Shown piece after piece: positions 5,718-11,456 of a stretch of DNA of 11,456 bases; the stretch's first letter is position 1, and every line of letters starts with the position of its first letter. A model generated the notes under the pieces. It did no database searches and was not told the DNA's origin. It saw only the letters and a list, made by a program, of their open reading frames with translations. Both the position numbers and the translations under genes were made by a program. The stretch is from DASPJQ01 sp035299065 (GTDB lineage: Bacteria > Bacteroidota > Bacteroidia > Flavobacteriales_D > UBA2798), in NCBI GenBank assembly GCA_035299065.1, contig DATGXI010000075.1, positions 1 through 11,456 of the forward strand. Direction: 5' to 3'.

Positions 5718-8105
5718 TTAATTCTTAACTTCAGAACCTGTGCTGGCTAAATGACCTGCAAGCGCAAACCGAATGTCACTATACGAAAACTCATCGCCTA
5801 AAGCTGATTTAATTGGTGAAAGTTCATACGTGGAAAGCTTTTTTGAAACCTCAATAATTGCATTTGCCTTTTCATCGTTCACAAACCGGCTGGCAAGCAA
5901 AGTGCCCTTGGCAACGTATTGCGATAAATGGCTTTCAATTGTTGTTATTGCAAACCCGCGCCTGGAAGCAATTTCTTCAACCGTGTATCCTTCCATTAGC
6001 AAATCGTATGAAATTTGTGCCGTTGGAATTTTTGATTCAGCTTTTACACTTGCCTGGTTTTTTTTGACCGGCTTTTTTACATTTAATTTCTCATTAGGCA
6101 TCTGATTGCCGTTAAAGTCCCTTTCAACTTCTTCTCCTGAATCGTTAACCGGCTTTTTGCCTTGTTTTTTCTTTCCCGCTGGTTCAACAGGCCTTTCTAC
6201 CGGTTTTTTTAATGCATTTAATTTTTCTATTCGTAAATTATCCTCGGTTAATTCTTTTGCTAAGTCCTTTGTAAATTCCTGCTTATTGATTACGGCTCCG
6301 GCCAGTGCCAAAGCCTTTTTCATTTTTTTCATCTGTTCATAACAGGCCGTTTCAAGGTCAAGCAATTCTTTCAGGTAATTTTTTACACCCTTTTCAGCCT
6401 TTACCAATTCAACCTGCGCAAGTATTTTTTCAGAAAGCGCTGTTATGCCTCGAATAAAATAATCGTTGGCTGCCTTCAATCGTTGCTGCATCACTTCAAG
6501 AAAATTTGTTTCACGTTTATGGTAGATTGAGTTCAACTGATTAATAAAGCCTGCTCCATGGGGTTTAATTTCGTCAAATTGTCTTTTAATTTCCAGTGCC
6601 CATTGGTGATGTTTTTGTTTTACCGATCGTTTTTCATCCATTGTGTAACTCTGGGCATGGGCCGTAAATTCCATTCCTAAATTAAAAAAATCAAAACTGG
6701 TTTGAATGTATTCAAAAGCATAACTGCTTGCCTCCTGCTCCACCATTATTTCCAGTTCATTGTATTCCGATTTTGTTTTAGAAAATGCATCTACATTTGA
6801 GTCCTGCAACATGTTTGTGTAGTTAATGCGCGAGGTCATAATTAACCCGTTAAGCGAACGTAAACGCGATAAAGCTACATACACCTGACCCGGTGCAAAA
6901 GCATCGCCAATATCAATTATAGCCTTGTCAAATGTTAATCCCTGGCTTTTATGAACGGTAATGGCCCAGGCTAGCTTTAAAGGGAATTGTGAAAATGTTC
7001 CCACTACTTTATCTTCGATTTCATTTGTAACTGAACTTAGCTCATACTTTAAATTCTGCCAGGTATGCCTTTCTACATCAACCGGTTTTGAACCGTCATT
7101 GAAACTGACTTCAATTTTTTTCTCATCAAGAAATGAAACAACGCCTATTTTTCCATTAAAAAAGCGTTGCTGACCGGTGGTATCGTTTTTTACAAACATG
7201 ACCTGTGCACCCAATTTCAATTCAAGGCGATTCTCAACCGGGTAGGCAAATTCATTGAAATCATCTTCAATGATTGCCTCGTAATACATTGATTTTTCTT
7301 TCAGGTTTAACAGGTAACCTGCATTCAGCCGGTCAGCTTTATAATTATGCGTGGTAAGCGTAATGTAATTATCGCCCGGTTCAGGCTTAAACGTGGGTTT
7401 AAAATAGGTATTCAGTAAAGTAACATCATTGGGTTCAACTTTATTGTTACGTAAATTATTCAGCAATCCAATAAATACTTCATCGTCCTGTCGGTAAATT
7501 TTATCCAGCTCTACATAAATTGGTTTTTCGTTTTGTAAAACGCGTGCATCAAAAAAGAAAATACTGTTGTAATATCTTTTTAACGTTTCCCATTCACCGT
7601 CTTTTACAACAGGTGGCAATTGCAACAAATCACCAATGAACAGCACCTGTACTCCACCAAATGGGTGGTTTTTTCTTCTCACACTGCGTAAAACCGTATC
7701 CATGGCGTCAAGCAAATCGGCCCGCAGCATACTCACCTCGTCAACAATCAGCAATTCCAGTTCGCGTAATATTTTACGTTTATTTTCATGCATATGCATG
7801 CCGCGCATAAGTGAGGCTGGGTCATTAAACTTAAATTGCTGAAAATTTGATTGCCCTGCCTGGCTTACGGGAATAAAACCGCCAAACGGCAGCTGGAAAA
7901 GTGAGTGAATGGTAACACCGCCAGCATTAATGGCTGCAATACCGGTGGGTGCAACTATAACTGACTTTTTATGCGAATACTTTACAATGTGGCGCAAAAA
8001 AGTAGTTTTACCTGTACCGGCCTTACCTGTTAAAAAAATGTTTTTGTTGGTGTGATTGATGAATTTAGAGGCGATTGCCGCTGGATTCGTTTCCTGTGTT
8101 TTCAT
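5718..8105 (-). CDS. Pif1/RecD2-like superfamily 1 DNA helicase with C-terminal helix-turn-helix
   Basis: This 795-residue ATPase has the SF1 helicase motifs in order: Walker A GKAGTGKT (27-34); motif Ia VIVAPTGIAAINAGGVTIHS (49-68); Walker B LLIVDEVSM (118-126); motif III FIGDLLQLPP (156-165); the YRQDD motif (203-207); LKLGAQVMFVKND (295-307); WAITVHKSQGLTFD (379-392); and YVALSR (408-413). The arrangement matches Pif1/RecD2-type 5'-3' helicases. The central part (about 440-630) is helical. A Lys/Pro-rich linker (about 635-690) follows, and a C-terminal helix-turn-helix (YDLLMEGYTVEEIASRRG, about 700-717) resembles the HTH_40/RQC-like domain seen in this group. It likely unwinds DNA in replication or repair; the substrate is not visible. 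It is divergent from polA, with 244 bases between starts, and may be followed in one transcript by the TPR gene. All catalytic motifs appear intact. Confidence 0.9.
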   Translation of the reverse strand: MKTQETNPAAIASKFINHTNKNIFLTGKAGTGKTTFLRHIVKYSHKKSVIVAPTGIAAINAGGVTIHSLFQLPFGGFIPVSQAGQSNFQQFKFNDPASLMRGMHMHENKRKILRELELLIVDEVSMLRADLLDAMDTVLRSVRRKNHPFGGVQVLFIGDLLQLPPVVKDGEWETLKRYYNSIFFFDARVLQNEKPIYVELDKIYRQDDEVFIGLLNNLRNNKVEPNDVTLLNTYFKPTFKPEPGDNYITLTTHNYKADRLNAGYLLNLKEKSMYYEAIIEDDFNEFAYPVENRLELKLGAQVMFVKNDTTGQQRFFNGKIGVVSFLDEKKIEVSFNDGSKPVDVERHTWQNLKYELSSVTNEIEDKVVGTFSQFPLKLAWAITVHKSQGLTFDKAIIDIGDAFAPGQVYVALSRLRSLNGLIMTSRINYTNMLQDSNVDAFSKTKSEYNELEIMVEQEASSYAFEYIQTSFDFFNLGMEFTAHAQSYTMDEKRSVKQKHHQWALEIKRQFDEIKPHGAGFINQLNSIYHKRETNFLEVMQQRLKAANDYFIRGITALSEKILAQVELVKAEKGVKNYLKELLDLETACYEQMKKMKKALALAGAVINKQEFTKDLAKELTEDNLRIEKLNALKKPVERPVEPAGKKKQGKKPVNDSGEEVERDFNGNQMPNEKLNVKKPVKKNQASVKAESKIPTAQISYDLLMEGYTVEEIASRRGFAITTIESHLSQYVAKGTLLASRFVNDEKANAIIEVSKKLSTYELSPIKSALGDEFSYSDIRFALAGHLASTGSEVKN

Positions 8106-8349
8106 GGTCGTTCAAGAGCTTCCTGTCTTTTCGTTAATAATTGATTGATTTCCGTGCTTTCATTCAATACAAATATAACCCATTTTTTGGCCAGGCACAT
8201 AATCTTAATAACTTTTTGTTTTCCTTACTACGCAAGGAATTTCTTGAAAACTTTTGGTAAATCCACCATTTTTCACCCTTGATCCTAGGCTTTTTTAACT
8301 TTATTTACTCCCTGCAAATACGTATTTTTACGCCTCATTTACAAGCATT
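8106..8349. other. Divergent upstream region between helicase and polA
   Basis: No coding frame is supported in these 244 bases. On the minus strand TATATTTG (8177 down to 8170) matches the -7 consensus and would give the helicase a leader of about 60 bases, but no TTTG stands at the right distance upstream. On the plus strand a weaker promoter candidate for polA lies near its start (listed separately). I see no operator-like palindrome. Confidence 0.45.
8300..8330 (+). promoter_or_regulatory. polA: Weak promoter candidate for polA
   Basis: TTTA at 8300-8303 is followed after exactly 19 bases by TATTTTTA at 8323-8330. Both elements differ from the Bacteroidota consensus (TTTG, TAnnTTTG) only in the last base. 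It would give a short leader of about 13 bases before the ATG at 8350. In such A/T-rich DNA a chance match is possible. Confidence 0.3.
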
Positions 8350-11196
8350 ATGGAACAACCCAAAAAACTATTTTTATTAGATGCCTTTGCGCTGATTTAC
8401 CGTGGCTATTTTGCCCTTAATGCCAATCCAGGTTATAAACCGGTTAATTCACGCGGGGTTGACACCTCGGCCATTCTTGGCTTTGTAAATTCATTGGTTG
8501 AGTTAATTGCAAAGGAGAACCCAACACACATTGCCGTAATTTTTGACACCCCTGAGCCAACCGTGCGCCACATTGAGTACAAAGAATACAAGGCTAACCG
8601 TAACGAGGTGCCCGAAGCCATTACCATTGGTGTTCCATACATTGAAAAAATTATTGATGCCTTTAACATCAAGCGCGTTGGCATTCCCGGTTACGAGGCC
8701 GATGACGTTATTGGAACCCTTGCCAAACAAGCTGCCAAACAAGGTGTGCAGGTTTATATGATGACTCCCGATAAAGATTTTGGACAGTTGGTTGGCGAAA
8801 ATATTTACATGTATAAGCCAGGCCGACAGGGTAACGATGCCGAAGTATGGGGACCTGCCGAAGTGTGCGCAAAATTTGATTTAATGAATACAGACCAGGT
8901 AATTGACATGCTTGGCTTGATGGGCGATACCGTTGACAATATTCCGGGCGTTCCTGGTGTAGGACCTAAAACAGCTTCAAAGCTTCTGAAAGAATTTGGT
9001 TCACTTGAAAATATATTGGCCAATACCGATAAACAAAAAGGAAAGCTCAAAGAAAACCTGGAAACCTACAAGGAACAAGCCCTGCTTTCAAAACGACTGG
9101 CCACCATTTTACTTGACGCACCAATTGAATTTCATTTCGAGGATTTTTCGCACAAGGAAAAAAATACCGATGAGTTGCATAATTTATTCAGTGAACTGGA
9201 ATTCCGCAGCCTTTCAAAACGCGTTTTGTCAAAAGAAATAATGGCACAAACCATTAAACCTGCCGCTATGGATGGTGACAGCGGCCAAACCGATTTATTC
9301 AGTGATTTTGGAGAGGAAATTGAAACGGCTAAAACCGTTACGGAATTTAAAACAATTGAAAACACCGAACATACTTACCACCTGCTAACCGATAAAGCCG
9401 CCATGGAAAAACTGGCAGCCGACATGGCCGCGCAAACCGAATTTTGTTTTGACACCGAAACAACAGGCTTAGATGTTTTAACCTGCGAAATTGTTGGTCT
9501 TTCGGTTTCATTCAAAGAAGGTGAAGCTTATTATGTTCCTTTTCCTGCCAACCAGGACGAAGCAAAAAAGCAATTTGAAATTTTTAAACCCGTTTTTGAA
9601 AACGAGAAGATCACAAAAATTGGCCAGAATATTAAATACGATATTGGTGTTTTGAAAAATTACGATGTAGCTGTTAAAGGTACGTTGTTTGACACCATGC
9701 TTGTGCATTACATTTTAAAACCGGAAAGCAAACACGGCATGGACATCATGTCAGAAAATTATTTGCAGTACAGGCCTGTCTCAATTGAAACCCTTATTGG
9801 TAAAAAAGGCAAGGGGCAAATAAGTATGCGTGATGTGGAAATTGAAAAAATCAAAGAATATGCTGCCGAGGATGCCGATGTAACCCTGAAGTTAAAAAAC
9901 TACCTGCAGCCCATTCTGGAAAAAACACCTTCAAAAAAAGTGTATACCGACATTGAGGGACCTCTTGTTCCTGTATTGGAGCGTATGGAACGGGAAGGCA
10001 TTCGCGTAGATAAACCGTTTTTAGAAAAATTTTCAGCCGAGATTTTTGAACGCATGCTGAAAGTAGAAGATGAAATACAGGAAATGGCGGGAAAACCGTT
10101 GTTTGAAGACAGCAAGGGAAAACTCGTAAAATGGAATGTTGACTCACCACGCCAGGTTGGAGAAGTGTTGTTTGAACGTCTGAAGCTTGACGATAAAGCA
10201 AAAAAAACAGCCAAAACCAAACAGTATTCGACAGACGAAAGCAATTTACAGAAATACGAAAAAAAACATCCCATTATTTCAAAAATTCTGGATTACCGCG
10301 AACTTGCCAAATTAAAAAGCACCTATGCCGATGCTATTCCTTTATTGATAAATGCAAAAACAGGACGTGTACACACATCGTTTATGCAAGCCGTGGCAGC
10401 AACCGGGCGCTTGAGTTCTGATAGACCAAATTTGCAGAACATTCCAATACGTACCGAATTAGGCAGGCAAATGCGCAAAGCATTTATTGCCCGTGACGAA
10501 AACCATGTGCTGATTTCGGCCGACTACTCGCAAATTGAATTGCGTGTAATTGCCGCCTTAAGTGGCGACAAAAACATGATTGAGGCGTTTAAGTCAGGTC
10601 AGGATTTTCACACCGCAACAGCCGCCAAAGTTTACAACGTAAGTACCACTGACGTTACAAAAGAAATGCGCAGCGCTGCAAAAGCTGTCAACTTTGGAAT
10701 TATTTATGGCCAGTCGGCTTTTGGTTTGGCCCAGGGGCTTGGCATTAGCAACAGCGAGGCCAAGGAAATCATTGACAATTATTTTGCCCAATATCCCGGC
10801 ATCAAAGAATACATGGTCAACAACGTAATGAAGGCCCGTAAACACGGGTTTGTTGAAACGGTTTATGGCCGCAGGCGGTATTTACCCGATATTGAAAGCG
10901 GAAATGCCGTTGTGCGTGGGTTTAGTGAACGAAACGCCATTAACTCGCCTATACAAGGCTCAGCTGCTGATATGATCAAACTGGCCATGATTAAAATTGA
11001 CAAAGCCCTTATCAATGCAAAATACAAAACCAAAATGATTTTGCAGGTACATGATGAGTTGATTTTTGATGCCCCAAAAGAAGAAGTAACGCAGGTAAGC
11101 ATGCTTATAAAAAACTGCATGGAGGCTGCTATGCAATTATCAGTTCCCATTGTTGCCGAAGTAAGTTCAGGTGCTAACTGGCTTGAGGCCCATTAA
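8350..11196 (+). CDS. polA: DNA polymerase I
   Basis: The 948-residue protein is a full-length Pol I (E. coli: 928). The N-terminal 5'-nuclease (about 1-300) has LFLLDAFALIYRGYFAL with Asp11, GYEADDVIGTLA, TPDKDFGQLV and the helix-hairpin-helix GVPGVGPKTASKLL. The 3'-5' proofreading domain keeps all acidic residues: Asp368/Glu370 (FDTETTGLD), Asp431 (NIKYD), and Tyr504/Asp508 (YAAEDADVT), so it is predicted active, unlike Taq. The polymerase domain has motif A ADYSQIELR with Asp725, motif B KAVNFGIIYG (Lys778, Phe782, Tyr786) and motif C QVHDE with Asp902/Glu903. Phe782 corresponds to the residue that discriminates against dideoxynucleotides in E. coli (Phe762). The enzyme fills gaps in excision repair and removes RNA primers in the cytoplasm. 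It is divergent from the helicase gene. The ATG start gives the usual short N-terminus. Nothing is missing or unusual. Confidence 0.98.
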   Translation: MEQPKKLFLLDAFALIYRGYFALNANPGYKPVNSRGVDTSAILGFVNSLVELIAKENPTHIAVIFDTPEPTVRHIEYKEYKANRNEVPEAITIGVPYIEKIIDAFNIKRVGIPGYEADDVIGTLAKQAAKQGVQVYMMTPDKDFGQLVGENIYMYKPGRQGNDAEVWGPAEVCAKFDLMNTDQVIDMLGLMGDTVDNIPGVPGVGPKTASKLLKEFGSLENILANTDKQKGKLKENLETYKEQALLSKRLATILLDAPIEFHFEDFSHKEKNTDELHNLFSELEFRSLSKRVLSKEIMAQTIKPAAMDGDSGQTDLFSDFGEEIETAKTVTEFKTIENTEHTYHLLTDKAAMEKLAADMAAQTEFCFDTETTGLDVLTCEIVGLSVSFKEGEAYYVPFPANQDEAKKQFEIFKPVFENEKITKIGQNIKYDIGVLKNYDVAVKGTLFDTMLVHYILKPESKHGMDIMSENYLQYRPVSIETLIGKKGKGQISMRDVEIEKIKEYAAEDADVTLKLKNYLQPILEKTPSKKVYTDIEGPLVPVLERMEREGIRVDKPFLEKFSAEIFERMLKVEDEIQEMAGKPLFEDSKGKLVKWNVDSPRQVGEVLFERLKLDDKAKKTAKTKQYSTDESNLQKYEKKHPIISKILDYRELAKLKSTYADAIPLLINAKTGRVHTSFMQAVAATGRLSSDRPNLQNIPIRTELGRQMRKAFIARDENHVLISADYSQIELRVIAALSGDKNMIEAFKSGQDFHTATAAKVYNVSTTDVTKEMRSAAKAVNFGIIYGQSAFGLAQGLGISNSEAKEIIDNYFAQYPGIKEYMVNNVMKARKHGFVETVYGRRRYLPDIESGNAVVRGFSERNAINSPIQGSAADMIKLAMIKIDKALINAKYKTKMILQVHDELIFDAPKEEVTQVSMLIKNCMEAAMQLSVPIVAEVSSGANWLEAH

Positions 11197-11218
11197 TATT
11201 GACTCCATATAATTTATT

Positions 11219-11247
11219 CGGTTAAAAACGCACAACTTTTTTAACCG
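11219..11247 (+). terminator. Hairpin after polA, possible terminator
   Basis: CGGTTAAAAA (11219-11228) is perfectly complementary to TTTTTAACCG (11238-11247), giving a 10-base-pair stem around a 9-base loop, starting 22 bases after the polA stop. There is no T-run after the stem (GTACCGTC follows), so it is not a standard intrinsic terminator; the T-rich right arm may serve instead. It lies between polA and the next gene on the same strand. Confidence 0.45.
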
Positions 11248-11274
11248 GTACCGTCTTTCCATAAAACCTGTTTT

Positions 11275-11456
11275 ATGAAAAAGAACCTCATTCCCTTCAT
11301 CCTCTTATTCGGCACCCTACAAGCACAGGGCCAGTCATTTCAATGGGCGAAAACCTATTCAGGCACCAATTCACAACTTATTGAAACCATTACACACGAC
11401 AGTTCGGGCAATGTTTATACAGCCGGTGAATATTTAACCGATATCAATGGGAACTG
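11275..11456 (+). CDS. N-terminal part of a secreted beta-propeller-like (SBBP) repeat protein
   Basis: An ATG 79 bases after polA opens a frame that runs off the window's right edge; 60 residues are visible. A signal peptide is clear (MKKN, then LIPFILLFGTL, ending QAQGQ, cleavage near residue 18-20). The mature start SFQWAKTYSGTNSQLIETI (21-39) is followed by HDSSGNVYTAGEYLTDIN. This is the repeat seen in SBBP (seven-bladed beta-propeller-like) proteins of Bacteroidota, where such proteins usually end in a T9SS sorting domain. That end lies outside the window, so T9SS export is only expected, not shown. Function unknown; likely cell-surface or secreted. Confidence 0.75.
   Translation, partial: MKKNLIPFILLFGTLQAQGQSFQWAKTYSGTNSQLIETITHDSSGNVYTAGEYLTDINGN

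Noticed and set aside
5773..6105. 110-residue plus-strand frame inside the helicase gene
   Set aside because: Complement of the helicase C-terminal region; no recognisable features.
9900..10274. Minus-strand frames of 116-124 residues inside polA
   Set aside because: Antisense to highly conserved polA coding sequence; Ser/Phe/Cys-rich shadow.

Overview
The window looks like chromosomal DNA of a Bacteroidota species, probably from the Sphingobacteria/Chitinophagia/Flavobacteriia side. The reasons are: two secreted proteins of the type IX secretion (T9SS) kind at the window edges; several families typical of the phylum (GreA/GreB-like coiled-coil protein, TPR membrane sensor ending in an IQKALLP linker, Pif1/RecD2-like helicase with a C-terminal helix-turn-helix); A/T-rich coding; and -33/-7 candidates resembling the TTTG-N19-TAnnTTTG promoter of this phylum rather than the E. 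coli type. Species cannot be read from the sequence.

Layout. 1-902 (+): C-terminal part of a large secreted protein (peptidase C25-like region, fibronectin III-like domain, T9SS type A sorting domain). 906-1082 (+): a 58-residue two-helix membrane ORF starting three bases after it. 1083-1354: no gene; holds a pair of REP-like repeat units. 1355-1801 (+): GreA/GreB-like protein. 1802-2028: no gene; holds a second REP-like pair, in opposite orientation, with a long palindrome between its units. 2029-2253 (-): VF530/DUF2132 protein. 2427-2813 (+): STAS/SpoIIAA-like protein. 2810-3100 (-): DUF3817 membrane protein. 3196-3567 (+): AHSA1-type SRPBCC protein. 3569-4147 (-): exported, possibly outer-membrane, unknown protein. 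4221-5669 (-): TPR sensor-like membrane protein. 5718-8105 (-): Pif1/RecD2-like helicase. 8350-11196 (+): DNA polymerase I (polA), complete, with all three activities predicted intact. 11275 to the window end (+): start of a secreted repeat protein.

The genes do not form an obvious pathway. The clearest functional neighbourhood is the divergent pair helicase/polA, both DNA replication or repair enzymes sharing a 244-base upstream region. The helicase, the TPR gene and the 3569-4147 gene lie on the same strand with short gaps (48 and 73 bases), though the last has a good promoter candidate of its own. I see no defence island, prophage, CRISPR array, tRNA or rRNA. The most notable non-coding structure is the set of four REP-like units arranged as two inverted pairs around the GreA-like gene. 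The most easily missed gene is the 58-residue membrane ORF.
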